Notes: a model not told the origin generated them from the letters alone. DNA of 45,885 nt from CAVXAE01 sp044225565 (GCA_044225565.1 JBGAIL010000014.1:1-45885), one strand, 5' to 3'. Numbered from the stretch's first letter, positions 1-9,789 are shown. Program-made: numbers and translations.

Positions 1-2556
1 ACCCAGATCAGGCGGATGGACCTGCGAACGCGGCACATCGAGACGTTGACTGCGGGTGCCGGCGGCGGCACGAGACCTCTCGTCTCGCCGGATGGCCGAC
101 TGCTCATCTATGCGTCGCGACGCGAAGGGAGAACGGGCCTGCGCTCACGCGACCTGCCCACCGGAGCGGATCGCGAGCTCCTCTGGCCCGTGCAGCAGGA
201 CCGCCAGGACTACGCACGCGCGATGCGCGGCGACTACCTGCCGGGTTACTCGTTCACTGCGGATGGCCGCGCGCTGCTGATGAGCTTCGACGGCAAGCTG
301 CATCGCGTCTCCATACCGGACGGCAAGGTCACCTCACTGCCGTTCAGCGCCGATGTCTCGCTCGAGCTCGGCCCCAGGCTCCATCGGCCGTTTCGCATCG
401 GGGACGGGCCCGTAGAGGCGCGCATCGTCCACCATCCGAGCTTCGCGCCCGACGGCCGCCGGATCGCCATGTCGGTCCTGACGCGGCTTTACGTGATGGA
501 CGCGAGACCCGGCGCCGTGCCACGGCGGCTCACTCACGATACACGCCTGGAGTTCCAGCCCGTCTGGTCGCCGGATGGCCGCTGGATCAGCTACGTCGTC
601 TGGTCTCCTTCCGAAGGGGGCCATATCTGGACGACCCGCTCGGACGGCCGCGGCGAGCCGCGCAGGCTCACGACCGATGCCGCGTACTACACCGACCTCG
701 CCTACTCCACGGATGGCAGGCGCATTCTCGCGATGCGCGCCAACCATCGCCTCTATTCGCAGGATCCTGAAGATTCGACCCTGCGAGTGCCGCTCGACCT
801 CGTGTGGGTACCCTCGAGCGGCGGCACGGCAAGAGTCATCGCACCTTCCTTTGCGAGCCGTCATCCGCACGAGTGCGATGACTCCGGGCGCATCTACGGC
901 TCCGACGGCCACTCGCTCGTCTCCGTCCGCTACGACGGCACCGATCTGCGAAGACACCTGACGCTCACCGGCCGCTTCAACGACACCGACAACGCCCAGC
1001 CTGTCGCAGAGCGCCTCTACATGCGTCCCGGCTGCGGTGAGGCGCTGGCGCTGATCAACAAGCAGGTATGGCGCCTGAGCGTGCCGCCGTACGACGAACG
1101 CTCGCCAGCGGTGGTCGATGTGCGCTCGCCGGCTTCCGGCGCACGGCGGCTCACCGACGTCGGAGCAGACTTCCTCGGCTGGACCGATCACGGCAGATCG
1201 ATCGCATGGGCGATCGGCTCCACCGTCCATCGGATGCCGGCGGCGGAAGCTTCGAATCCCGCCACGGCGCGAACCGAATCGTTTCGTGCGGTGGTGCAGG
1301 TTCCGCGCGCCATTCCCGCCGGATCGGTGCTCCTTCGCGGCGCCACCCTCGTCACGCCGTCCACAGCCTCCGCGGACGCGCACGTGCTGGAGAACGCCGA
1401 TATCCTGGTGACCGGGAACCGGATCACGTCGGTGGGGCCTCGTGGCCATGCCCGGATTCCCCGCGACGCGAAGATCCGGGATCTCTCGGGCCAGTTCATC
1501 GTTCCGGGCTACATCGACACGCACGCTCACTGGAGATACGCGGGCCCGGACATCCAGGACCCCGACAACTGGAGCCTGCGGGCCAATCTGGCTTATGGCG
1601 TCACGTCCGGCCTGGACGTGCAGAGCAATCACGCCGAGAACTTCATCTACCAGGACCTCGTCGATGCCGGCCGGACGCGCGGCACGCGGGCTTTCATGGT
1701 CGGGCCGGGCATCTTCGGCGTGAACGACTACAAGAGCTTCGAGGCCGACTTTCAATCCTACGAGGAGACGCTCGGCTACCTGAGGCGATACGGCGAGCAC
1801 TACCGCACCCACAACGTCAAAGCCTATCTGGCGGGTGACCGGCGGCAGCGCCAATGGATCGTGAAGGCGTGTGCGGCGCTGGGCCTGATGCCCACGACCG
1901 AAGGCTTCGGCGACCCCGTGCTGCACATCACCCACGCGATCGACGGCATGCACGGCAACGAGCACGCGATGCTCGACTCACCCTTCTACCAGGACGTCGT
2001 CACCCTGCTCGCCGGGACGCGAACCAGCTACACGCCGACGCTGACCATCACTCACTACGGCCTCGCGGGATTCGAGTACTTCCTGGCTCGCAACGAAGTG
2101 CGGGAGGATCCCAAGCTCAATCGCTTCTATCCGCGCGAGCGCCTGCTGGAGCTCGCCTCCCGACGCAGTGTCTGGGGCGCGCCGGGCGAGTTCGCAATCA
2201 CGGTCATGGCGCAGCAGGCGGCGAAGGTGCAGCGGGCCGGCGGGCTGGTCGGTGTCGGCAGCCATGGCGAGGTGCAGGGGCTCGGCTATCACTGGGAGCT
2301 GCAGATGCTCGCGATGGGAGGCCTGCGGCCGGCGGAGATCCTGCGGGCGGCGACGATCGATGGCGCGCGCATCATCGGCATCGAGCAGGATGCGGGCTCC
2401 ATCGAGCCGGGCAAGCTCGCCGACATGGTGGTCCTCGCCGCCGATCCGCTTGCGGACATCCGCAATGCCTCGGCCATCCGGTACGTCATGCAGAACGGCG
2501 TGCTGTACGACGGCGAGCGGCTCGAGCTCCTCGAGCCGCCGCCTACTCTTCGATGA
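1..2556 (+). CDS. Amidohydrolase with N-terminal TolB/PD40 propeller (5' truncated by window edge)
   Basis: The frame is open from base 1, and the first in-frame ATG (16) lies inside a propeller repeat, so the gene begins upstream of the window. The visible part (about 850 residues) has repeated blades with the SPDGR/APDGR/SPDGRW signature of TolB-like PD40 repeats over its first 400 residues. A metal-dependent amidohydrolase domain follows from about residue 435. In it I see the strand-1 metal motif THAH, preceded by VPGYID, then a Lys in NVKAYL, HITH, and a late SHGE segment with the IEPGKLADMVVL beta-sandwich ending. Family members hydrolyse amide or cyclic amide bonds (imidazolonepropionase/prolidase-like); the substrate cannot be told from sequence. 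The secretion signal would be in the missing part. The gene overlaps the opposing acylase gene by 14 bp at its 3' end. Confidence 0.85.
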   Translation, partial: TQIRRMDLRTRHIETLTAGAGGGTRPLVSPDGRLLIYASRREGRTGLRSRDLPTGADRELLWPVQQDRQDYARAMRGDYLPGYSFTADGRALLMSFDGKLHRVSIPDGKVTSLPFSADVSLELGPRLHRPFRIGDGPVEARIVHHPSFAPDGRRIAMSVLTRLYVMDARPGAVPRRLTHDTRLEFQPVWSPDGRWISYVVWSPSEGGHIWTTRSDGRGEPRRLTTDAAYYTDLAYSTDGRRILAMRANHRLYSQDPEDSTLRVPLDLVWVPSSGGTARVIAPSFASRHPHECDDSGRIYGSDGHSLVSVRYDGTDLRRHLTLTGRFNDTDNAQPVAERLYMRPGCGEALALINKQVWRLSVPPYDERSPAVVDVRSPASGARRLTDVGADFLGWTDHGRSIAWAIGSTVHRMPAAEASNPATARTESFRAVVQVPRAIPAGSVLLRGATLVTPSTASADAHVLENADILVTGNRITSVGPRGHARIPRDAKIRDLSGQFIVPGYIDTHAHWRYAGPDIQDPDNWSLRANLAYGVTSGLDVQSNHAENFIYQDLVDAGRTRGTRAFMVGPGIFGVNDYKSFEADFQSYEETLGYLRRYGEHYRTHNVKAYLAGDRRQRQWIVKACAALGLMPTTEGFGDPVLHITHAIDGMHGNEHAMLDSPFYQDVVTLLAGTRTSYTPTLTITHYGLAGFEYFLARNEVREDPKLNRFYPRERLLELASRRSVWGAPGEFAITVMAQQAAKVQRAGGLVGVGSHGEVQGLGYHWELQMLAMGGLRPAEILRAATIDGARIIGIEQDAGSIEPGKLADMVVLAADPLADIRNASAIRYVMQNGVLYDGERLELLEPPPTLR

Positions 2557-4933
2557 CGAGCTTCGCCAAGGCGGGATCGGCTTCGATCTGCGCATCGGTG
2601 AACGGCAAGGCGACCCAGCGGCGCGCGGCGAACAGCGGTCCCTGGTCGGCGAAATGCGGCGACCCCGGGTTCGTGGACTGCGAGTAGGTCAGTATGCCGA
2701 GCGCCCTCGGCCCGCGGGCGTCGAAGCCGACGGCCTGCACGTAGCTCGTCCCGAACCAGACCTCGGCGAGCCCGCCATCTTCCCGGCTCACGATGGCGTT
2801 GTAGGCATCGATGCCTCCGTGGACCGGGATGCGCCGCTCGCCGAAACGCGCTCCCTGGATCTCACCCCACGGGCGGCTCGCATCGATGCCCTTTTCCTGC
2901 AGGCCGGTCACCGCTCGGGCAAGCGCCTCTCGCGCCGCCTCGAGAACCGCAGGGTCCTCGCGGCGCATGCCGCGGGGAGTCTCGACGGGATGCTCGGGCG
3001 AGAACGGCACGCGCCACAGCCTATCGCCCATCTTCAGCAGCTCGGTGATCCAGCTCCGCGCCAACGGATACCCGCGACTGTCGAGGTTTGAATAACCATC
3101 CCATTGCGACATCGCGGCACAACCCGCCGCGATCCCGACCTCCCGGCCATCGAGCGCGACCGGCGTCGCATCGCGGCAGATCGCCCGAAGATCGTCCAGC
3201 AGCAACTGCCCATAGTACGAACGGTTGTCGAAAGCGATCTCGAGCAGCTGATCCACGTCGAATCCCGCGCCCGCACGTCCATCCGTGCCGGCGAGACGGG
3301 CGCGGATCCGACTGATGCCGATTCGCGTGCGGTCGTTCTGCTCGTAGCCTTCCGTGCTGACGATGGGATCGAAACCCGTGATCGGCGAGGCCGGGTTCGT
3401 CAGCCACGAGCTGTCGTTCGAGTTCTGTACGAAATCGGTTCGCCTCGCGATGGGCAGGTGACGTCCGGCGAAGATGCCCGGCTGCGGCGCAGCCGGATCG
3501 ACTTCCCATTCGCACGCCCGCCGCGCCTGCAGCACGAACATTTGCGAGCGTGCGAGCCGTTTCGGCACGTCGAACGCAGCGGAAGCACAGGCCTCGAGCC
3601 TGCTCGCCGGCACGTTCGGCACGCTGCTCACGTTTGCGTAGAGCACGTTGCCGGCTGCATCGGCCGCCAGCGTGTTGACCCAGGGCATGCCGACCGTATC
3701 CACGATCGCCGCCTCGAGCTGCGCGAGCGAGCGGGCCGCATTCATGCGCCGCCAGGCCTCGAGCATGCGATCGTTGTCGAGATTCGCGTCGCGCAAGGCG
3801 TAAGCCGTCGTCCGGCTCCAGGGAAACCTTCCGGGCGCGGACAGTATCGGGCCGAAGCTCGAGACCCAGAAATCGTGAGCCCGCCGCTCCAGCCTGCCAT
3901 CCGCGCCCCGCACCTCGACCTCGACGGTCTTCTTTCGCAACGGGCGGCGCTCGCCATCCACGACGTAGTGGAGCGGGCTGTCCGCGTCCAGCTGCAACTC
4001 GTAGACCGTGAAATGGGCGGACGTGTTCACCGTGTGCGTCCAGGCGAGATGCCGGTTGAACCCGATGACGATCACGGGCAGCCCACCCATGGAGATGCCC
4101 ATCACGTCGAGCCGGCCGGGAATCGTCAGGTGCTGCTGGTGGTAGCGCAGAGATCCGTGCCACGGGAAGTGCGGGTTGCCCAGGAGCAGTCCGCGCCGGT
4201 TTCGCGTCGCGTCACGACCCAATGCAACGGCGTTGCTGCCGAACCGGGCGTTCCGTGCCTGCCACCATTCGGCCGAGTACATCCGGGTGTCGTCACCAGA
4301 GCGCGGCTCCGCAAGCCCTGCCGCTACGGGCTCTCCCGGCGGCCGCGCGTCGACCAGCGCACGCAGGAAAGCCAGCGAGCTCGTCTCCACGGCGAGCCGG
4401 CGCTCGAAGCGCATGAGGTCGAGCTCATCGATGGGCCGTACCCAGGGCGCATCACGACACGCCGGCGGAAGGCCCGCGACACCGGTGTCACGCAGGTACC
4501 GGTTGACGCCCGCCGCGTAGCCCTTCACCAAGGCCTGGACACCGGCGGATTGTCTGCGCCACGTCTCGGCGACGAGAGGGGGCTCGTTGAGATATTTGAA
4601 GAAGAAGTCCGATTGCAGGTTCGGCGCGTCGATCGAGCCGGATTCGACGTCCGGCCCGCCCACCTGCCCGGGCCCGAAGAAGCGCGAGCGCTCGCCTCTC
4701 GCCGTGACGAGCGTCTCGGCGAGCACGCAGAAGTTGTCCTGCGCGTAGGCGTAGCCCATTCCATAGCCGAGGCCTGTTTCGTCCCGCGCCTTGATGTGCG
4801 CTACGCCGAAGCCCGTTCGCCGCAGCTCCGCAGCGAGGTGTGGCGCCGGCATGGATGAGCTCGCCCATGCCGTGACGACACTGCCGATCGACACGCCCGC
4901 GGTGATGACGATGGCGCGCGCGATCGCGCCCAT
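2543..4933 (-). CDS. Penicillin acylase family Ntn-hydrolase
   Basis: The product is about 796 residues. I chose the ATG at 4933 because it starts a signal-peptide-like stretch (MGAIARAIVITAGVSIGS, then AWASS) and sits 5 bp after the receptor stop; the frame is open further upstream, but only across the receptor gene. The N-terminal part has the alpha-subunit signature GYGMGYAYAQDN, followed by a spacer. The FGSNAVALG motif then puts the likely N-terminal nucleophile at Ser233, exposed by autoproteolysis, and LLLGNPHFPW follows. This matches the AHL acylase/PvdQ/aculeacin acylase group of periplasmic two-chain amidases. Family knowledge gives acyl-amide hydrolysis; the substrate is unknown. 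Lying directly behind a siderophore-type receptor under a FecI/FecR pair, it may process an imported or secreted acylated peptide, which is inference only. Confidence 0.88.
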   Translation of the reverse strand: MGAIARAIVITAGVSIGSVVTAWASSSMPAPHLAAELRRTGFGVAHIKARDETGLGYGMGYAYAQDNFCVLAETLVTARGERSRFFGPGQVGGPDVESGSIDAPNLQSDFFFKYLNEPPLVAETWRRQSAGVQALVKGYAAGVNRYLRDTGVAGLPPACRDAPWVRPIDELDLMRFERRLAVETSSLAFLRALVDARPPGEPVAAGLAEPRSGDDTRMYSAEWWQARNARFGSNAVALGRDATRNRRGLLLGNPHFPWHGSLRYHQQHLTIPGRLDVMGISMGGLPVIVIGFNRHLAWTHTVNTSAHFTVYELQLDADSPLHYVVDGERRPLRKKTVEVEVRGADGRLERRAHDFWVSSFGPILSAPGRFPWSRTTAYALRDANLDNDRMLEAWRRMNAARSLAQLEAAIVDTVGMPWVNTLAADAAGNVLYANVSSVPNVPASRLEACASAAFDVPKRLARSQMFVLQARRACEWEVDPAAPQPGIFAGRHLPIARRTDFVQNSNDSSWLTNPASPITGFDPIVSTEGYEQNDRTRIGISRIRARLAGTDGRAGAGFDVDQLLEIAFDNRSYYGQLLLDDLRAICRDATPVALDGREVGIAAGCAAMSQWDGYSNLDSRGYPLARSWITELLKMGDRLWRVPFSPEHPVETPRGMRREDPAVLEAAREALARAVTGLQEKGIDASRPWGEIQGARFGERRIPVHGGIDAYNAIVSREDGGLAEVWFGTSYVQAVGFDARGPRALGILTYSQSTNPGSPHFADQGPLFAARRWVALPFTDAQIEADPALAKLVIEE

Positions 4934-4938
4934 GCGAC

Positions 4939-7362
4939 TCACCAGCGATATTTCAATGTCCCGAATACCGTGCGGCGCAGCCCGTGATAGCAGGTCGCCG
5001 TGCAGGCGTTGATGTAGTCCTTGTCGAAGATATTCGTCGCGTTCACGGAAACGCTCACGCGCTCCCAGTCGTAGTGGACCGCGGCATCGGCCAGCGTAAC
5101 GTCCGGCACCTTGATCGAATTGTTGACGTTGTTGAAGCTCGATCCGATGTAGCGCACGCCCGCGCCGAAGCCGAGGCGGCGCAGCGGGCCGGAAGTCACG
5201 AGATATTCGCCCCACAGCGAGGCCGAGTGCTCGGGGATCGTCGCGATCCGGTCGCCCACCTGCCCATAGAAATCACCCGCGCCTTCGTTGGCCTTGGTGA
5301 TCTCCGCGTCGAGATAGGTGTACGCCGCCACCAGGTCCAGGCCCTCGATCGGATTGAGCTTCGCCTCGAACTCGAGGCCGCGCGAGCGCATCGCACCCTG
5401 CTGCACCTGGGCGAAGGGATTGACGGCGAGATGCTCGGGATCGGTATCCGCGGTGAGATATTTCTCGCGCCGCAGGTCGAAGACCGAGAGCGTCGTCAGG
5501 CTCCTGCCCCCCACGGGCTGGTACTTCAAGCCGACCTCGTACTGCCTGGCCGTCTCCGGCACGAAGGGGTTGCCGTCGAAATCGGCACCGGGCGTCGGCA
5601 GGAAGGACGTGGAATAGGAGACGTAAGGCGAAAGACCCGATTCGCCGAGATAGACGAGGCCGGCACGCCCCGTGAGCGAGTCGTCTTTCTGCTTCTCGCG
5701 GAAATTGTCCGGCCGGTACGTGGCGGACTGCGTCGGCCAGTCGCCGCGCAGCCCGAGCGTCGCGACCCAACGCTCGCCGAACTTGATCTGGTCCTGCGCG
5801 TAGGCGCCGAACTGACGCAGCCGCTGCACCATGTCGATTCCCGAGCCCAGCTCGGGGCCGACCACGGTCTGGCCATACACGGGCGCGAAAGCGTCGATCG
5901 GAGGGGCGTCACCGAAGCCCGAGCGCACATCGAAGTGCCCCCACTGATAGTCCGCGCCCAGCAGCACGCCGTGCTTCACGCCGCCGATCGTGAATTCCGT
6001 CTGCGCCTGGTTGTCGAGCAGGAGCGATTTGACGGTCTCGTCGGAAGCGATGCTGCCGCGATTGAGCGTGCGCAGGTCGCTCTGGAAGCCCGCGCCGTAG
6101 AGCGCCTTGTAGTCGAGCGTCTGGTGCCCGTATCGCGCGTTCTGCCGGAACGTCCAGCCGGAGAAGCGGTGCTCGAACTGGTACCCCACCGAGTAGCGGT
6201 CGGTATTGAAATCGTCGAAGTTGCGCTCGCCGATGAAGAAGTCGGAGCGGATGCGTCCGTTGGGATTCGGCAGGATCATGCCCGACCACGGCAGGAAGCC
6301 GATGGTGGCTCCCGTGCGGTCCTGAAGGTATTCGGTGAGCACGGTGAGCGACGTGCTCTCGCCCGGCTTCCAGGTGAACGAGGGCGCGATGTAGCGGCGG
6401 TCGTCGTCCACGTAGTGGACCTGCGTACCGCCGTCGCGCACCACGCCGACCAGCCGATAGAGGAATTCCCCGGAATCGTCCACCGGGCCGCCCACGTCCA
6501 GCGCGAGCTGCTTGCGGTCGAAGTTGCCGGCACCCAGCAGCAGCTCGCGGTGCGGCGTGTTGCGCGGACGCTTGCTCACCGAATTGATGACGCCGCCCGG
6601 CGAGCCCTGGCCGTAGAGCACCGACGAGGGGCCGCGCAGGATCTCGACGCGCTCGAGAGCGTAGGTCTCGATGTTCCAGTCGCTGTAGCCGCCGGAGTTG
6701 AACGACAGGCGCAGGTTGTCCAGATAGTTGCCGATGCGCGTCTGCTCGAAGCCGCGGATGCTGATGTACTCGGTGCGCGTGTCGACGATCGCGCTCGAGC
6801 TGATTCCGGCGGTATAGCGGACGGCCTGCTCGAGCCGCTGCACGCCTTGTGCGTCCATGAGGTCGCGCGACAGGATCGTGACCGCCTGGGGCACCTCGAG
6901 CAGCGGCGCGCCGCCCTTGGTGCCCTCGGCGCGAACGCCCTGCACCAGGATCTCCGCGAGCGTGGAGCTTTCGGACTGCGAGGTGTCCGGCGTCGACGCC
7001 GGCTGCTGCGCAGCCTCTTCAGCGAAGGCGCCGATGGCGATGACGCCGCTGTCCGTCACCTTGTACGCCAGCTTCGTGCCCGCGAGCAGCGCGGCGAGCG
7101 CGTCGCGCAGAGGCAGATGCCCGCTCAGGCCGCGGCTGGTGAGTCCCGCCACATCCTTGGAATCGCTCACCACCTGCACGCGGGTCTGCCTGGAGAACTC
7201 GACCAGCGCCGTGTTGAGATTCTGCGGCGCGATGTCGAAATCGTACCGTGCCGCGAGATCGAGCGCGTGCGCCTGCGCCACGAGCGCGAATACCGCGATG
7301 GGAATCGACAAGGCCTTGCGGATCGAGCGGCGCGGCGAGCCCGGGAGGAGTCGCGTCTTCAT
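4939..7362 (-). CDS. TonB-dependent siderophore-type receptor with N-terminal STN signalling domain
   Basis: The product is about 807 residues and lies in the outer membrane. The ATG at 7362 gives a signal peptide ending near VAQAHA; the longer open frame upstream has no such signal. Next come an STN (secretin/TonB N-terminal) domain (about residues 35-110, with LNTALVEFSRQT and LPLRDALAALLAGT), a plug domain (EVPQAVTILSRDLMDAQG, ISIRGF, then ERVEILRGPSSVLYGQGSPGG) and a 22-strand barrel ending in the aromatic LKYRW terminus. STN receptors (FecA, PupB, FpvA) signal through a FecR-like anti-sigma to an ECF sigma factor, and exactly that pair lies immediately upstream. The ligand is not predictable; the TonB-siderophore receptor subfamily suggests a ferric siderophore. 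Confidence 0.93.
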   Translation of the reverse strand: MKTRLLPGSPRRSIRKALSIPIAVFALVAQAHALDLAARYDFDIAPQNLNTALVEFSRQTRVQVVSDSKDVAGLTSRGLSGHLPLRDALAALLAGTKLAYKVTDSGVIAIGAFAEEAAQQPASTPDTSQSESSTLAEILVQGVRAEGTKGGAPLLEVPQAVTILSRDLMDAQGVQRLEQAVRYTAGISSSAIVDTRTEYISIRGFEQTRIGNYLDNLRLSFNSGGYSDWNIETYALERVEILRGPSSVLYGQGSPGGVINSVSKRPRNTPHRELLLGAGNFDRKQLALDVGGPVDDSGEFLYRLVGVVRDGGTQVHYVDDDRRYIAPSFTWKPGESTSLTVLTEYLQDRTGATIGFLPWSGMILPNPNGRIRSDFFIGERNFDDFNTDRYSVGYQFEHRFSGWTFRQNARYGHQTLDYKALYGAGFQSDLRTLNRGSIASDETVKSLLLDNQAQTEFTIGGVKHGVLLGADYQWGHFDVRSGFGDAPPIDAFAPVYGQTVVGPELGSGIDMVQRLRQFGAYAQDQIKFGERWVATLGLRGDWPTQSATYRPDNFREKQKDDSLTGRAGLVYLGESGLSPYVSYSTSFLPTPGADFDGNPFVPETARQYEVGLKYQPVGGRSLTTLSVFDLRREKYLTADTDPEHLAVNPFAQVQQGAMRSRGLEFEAKLNPIEGLDLVAAYTYLDAEITKANEGAGDFYGQVGDRIATIPEHSASLWGEYLVTSGPLRRLGFGAGVRYIGSSFNNVNNSIKVPDVTLADAAVHYDWERVSVSVNATNIFDKDYINACTATCYHGLRRTVFGTLKYRW

Positions 7363-7451
7363 TCTGGCTTCCCCGTTGTCTTCACGGCCGGCTGGCCGTC
7401 TCGAGAGCCAAGACGATCGGGGCGACCGACTCGGACACGCCCGAGCCGGAA

Positions 7452-8456
7452 TCAGCGCTCGCGCGGCTCGAGGACGATGGTGCCGCCGCTGCGATCGACG
7501 CTCACCGGGTAGATCTGCGGCAGGCTGTCGACCCACGCGTCTATCGAATCGAAGAACACCGTGCCGGTGAACGTGAGCGTCTCGAGCCCTGGATCATCCA
7601 GCACGATCGGATGGCGCGTGTAGCGATTGACGCTCGCCACCACCGAGCGAAGCGAATCGCCCGTGAACTCGAGCCGCCCCGTCCGCCAGGCGAGCGCCAC
7701 CGCTGGATCGACCAGCGATTCGCGGATGTCGCCGGAGCGGGAATCGAACACCAGCTGCTGGCCCGCCGCGGCGCGCAGCGCCCGCCCCGTCGTGCCGGAC
7801 TGCCCTGGCGCGGACGCGTCTGCGACCCTGCGGACTTCGACGATTCCTTCCTGCACGGTGACCGCCACCTCGCTGCCGGAACGCCGCACGTTGAAGGCAG
7901 TGCCTATCGCGACGATCCGCAGCCCTTCGACCTCCACGACGAAAGGCCGCGTACGATCCCGCTTCACCTGGAAGAAGGCTTCACCGGATTGCAGGTGCAG
8001 GCGGCGCGACTCGCTCGCGAAATCGACCGAGACCATCGATCTCGCGCCGACCTCCACCTGCGAGCCGTCCGGCAGCACGGCCTGCCTGTTGCCGGCCACC
8101 GGCGTCTGGACGAGATCGATCTCGGCGACCCGAGTCGGCCCGCCGCGCCGTTGCACCTCGAACAGGATGCCCGCTGCCACCGCCAGCACGACGAACGATG
8201 CCGCCAACGCGACCGGCCAGATCGAGCGCCGCCGGACGAGGCGCGCAGCCGGCTGTGGAGCGTGGGCGCGCGCGCCGTGCCAGAGCGGCTGCAGCGACTC
8301 GAAAGCGGCGAGATTGCGCCCGTCCGCCTCGCACCATTCGATCCAGCTCTGGACCTCCGCCTCGGAGAGGTCGTCCTCCTCGAGCCGGATCAGCCAGTCT
8401 CCCGCGGTCCGCAGGCGGGCGTCCTGCCGGGCCACATCGTCCATCCCGCTATTCAT
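7452..8456 (-). CDS. FecR-family anti-sigma / sigma regulator
   Basis: The product is about 334 residues. The ATG at 8456 overlaps the end of the sigma factor gene by 8 bp, a coupling typical of FecI/FecR pairs. The N-terminal cytoplasmic part has the DUF4880-type helix motif (LSEAEVQSWIEWCEADGRN, then LAAFESLQPLW). One membrane segment follows (around PVALAASFVVLAVAAGILF, residues 93-115). The periplasmic FecR domain runs after it (LPDGSQVEVGARS, GEAFFQVKRD, PFVVEVEGLRIVAIGTAFNV), and a C-terminal DUF4974/STN-like domain ends the protein. The family carries the signal from the receptor's STN domain across the inner membrane to the ECF sigma factor. It lies 89 bp before the receptor gene. Confidence 0.93.
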   Translation of the reverse strand: MNSGMDDVARQDARLRTAGDWLIRLEEDDLSEAEVQSWIEWCEADGRNLAAFESLQPLWHGARAHAPQPAARLVRRRSIWPVALAASFVVLAVAAGILFEVQRRGGPTRVAEIDLVQTPVAGNRQAVLPDGSQVEVGARSMVSVDFASESRRLHLQSGEAFFQVKRDRTRPFVVEVEGLRIVAIGTAFNVRRSGSEVAVTVQEGIVEVRRVADASAPGQSGTTGRALRAAAGQQLVFDSRSGDIRESLVDPAVALAWRTGRLEFTGDSLRSVVASVNRYTRHPIVLDDPGLETLTFTGTVFFDSIDAWVDSLPQIYPVSVDRSGGTIVLEPRER

Positions 8457-9063
8457 CCGACATGCGCTCCTTCGCCTGCGCTGGAGTGAGACCATCGAGG
8501 CGATGGCGGCAGTAGAGCATCGCGTGCACGACGTAGCGGCGGACCATGCGCTCGCTCTTGCCCAGCCGATGCGCGATCTCCCGCGTGGAGAGCCCGTCGA
8601 CGCGGCTCAGCAGGAATGCCTGGCCGTAGGGCTCCTCCAGCTCGCGCAGGCTGGCGCGAAAGACGCGCACTTCGTCTTCGGCGAGCACGTGCTGGTCCAC
8701 CACGGCCTGGCCGATGAGATCTTCGATCGGCTGCAGTTTCACGGAGTCGATGCGCTGGCGCTGGTTGCGGCTGCGGATGCGGTCGATCGCGAGGTTCAGC
8801 GCGATGCGGAACAGATAGGCCCGCAGGAAGCTCACCGCGCCGGTGCGTTCGAGCTCGAGCAGGCGCACGTAGGCTTCCTGGGCCGTCTCGCGCGCTTCCT
8901 GCTCGTTCTGCAGTTTCGCGTGCAGCAGCCGCACGAGCGTGCGGTTGTGGTCGCGGAACAGGCGCGAGACCGCTTCGGCCCTGGAGCGGGACCCCGTCGC
9001 GCCATCGCCGGAGGAAGCCACCGCCGAGGCGGCCTCCTCCGGCGAATTCGGATGGGCGGGCAT
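8449..9063 (-). CDS. ECF-family RNA polymerase sigma factor (FecI-like)
   Basis: The product is about 204 residues. I chose the ATG at 9063, giving MPAHPNSPEEAAS; the upstream frame is open but looks like low-quality coding. Sigma region 2 is visible (DHNRTLVRLLHAKL, EARETAQEAYVRLLELE, AYLFRIALNLAIDRIRSR). Region 4 is visible as FLLSRVDGLSTREIAHRLGK followed by SERMVRRYVVHAMLYCRHRL. This is the FecI-like ECF type that directs transcription of a cognate TonB receptor. It heads a leftward block of sigma, FecR, receptor and acylase. I see no clear Shine-Dalgarno sequence before the start. The 135 bp between this gene and the divergent tag gene must hold both promoters; I could not pick convincing boxes. 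Confidence 0.92.
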   Translation of the reverse strand: MPAHPNSPEEAASAVASSGDGATGSRSRAEAVSRLFRDHNRTLVRLLHAKLQNEQEARETAQEAYVRLLELERTGAVSFLRAYLFRIALNLAIDRIRSRNQRQRIDSVKLQPIEDLIGQAVVDQHVLAEDEVRVFRASLRELEEPYGQAFLLSRVDGLSTREIAHRLGKSERMVRRYVVHAMLYCRHRLDGLTPAQAKERMSDE

Positions 9064-9198
9064 GGCTAGGTTCGGGCGCAGAGGCTCATGACGGCCTAGA
9101 CGGTTGAGGGGCGCGGATCGGACAATCCCGGCCAGCTTGCCCAAATCGCGCCCTGGCCACAACGGCGCCCGGCCAGCCCACAACCCCAGGAGAGCCCG

Positions 9199-9789
9199 AT
9201 GACCCAGAGGCCGCGCTGCGGCTGGGCGAAGAGCACCAGCCCCGAATACCTGAAATACCACGACCAGGAATGGGGCCGCCCCGTCCACGACGACCGCCAC
9301 CTCTTCGAGATGCTCACGCTCGAGGGCGCGCAGGCCGGCCTTTCATGGGCCACCATCCTGCGCAAGCGCGAGAACTACCGCCGTGCGTTCGCCAACTTCG
9401 ACCCGAAGAAGGTCGCCCGCTTCGACGCGCGCAAGCGCAAGGCGCTCATGGCGGACCCCGGCATCGTCCGCAACCGTCTCAAGATCGATTCCACCGTGAG
9501 CAACGCCCGCGCCTTCCTCGAGGTGCAGCGCGAATTCGGCTCGTTCGACCGTTATCTGTGGGCGTTCGTCGAAGGCCGGCCCGTCGTCAACCGGCCGGCG
9601 GGCATGCACGGAGTGCCCGCGCGCACCGATCTCAGCGACCGTATTTCGAAAGACCTCAGGAAACGCGGCTTCCGCTTCGTCGGCAGCACCATCATCTATG
9701 CGTTCCTGCAGGCCGTCGGCGTGGTGGACGATCACACCCGGGACTGTTTCCGCTGCAGGCCGATGCCGGGCAAATCCGCACGACGCTAG
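9199..9789 (+). CDS. tag: DNA-3-methyladenine glycosylase I
   Basis: The product is 196 residues, close to the usual 187-195 for Tag. It excises 3-methyladenine from alkylated DNA as the first step of base excision repair in the cytoplasm. Family hallmarks are CGWAKSTSPEYLKYHDQEWG at the N-terminus, LFEMLTLEGAQAGLSWATIL (base-binding pocket region), IVRNRLKI, and RFVGSTIIYAFLQAVGVVDDH near the C-terminus. The Cys and His near the N-terminus and the late DHTRDCFRC match the zinc-binding residues of Tag. A clear ribosome site (AGGAGA) sits 6 bp before the ATG. It is transcribed divergently from the ECF sigma gene. Confidence 0.96.
   Translation: MTQRPRCGWAKSTSPEYLKYHDQEWGRPVHDDRHLFEMLTLEGAQAGLSWATILRKRENYRRAFANFDPKKVARFDARKRKALMADPGIVRNRLKIDSTVSNARAFLEVQREFGSFDRYLWAFVEGRPVVNRPAGMHGVPARTDLSDRISKDLRKRGFRFVGSTIIYAFLQAVGVVDDHTRDCFRCRPMPGKSARR

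Noticed and set aside
334..1965. Long minus-strand open frame opposite the amidohydrolase gene
   Set aside because: Shadow frame; the sense strand encodes clear PD40 and amidohydrolase motifs.
4984..7512. 842-codon plus-strand open frame opposite the TonB receptor
   Set aside because: Composition is the antisense of a well-defined receptor; no domain is recognisable.
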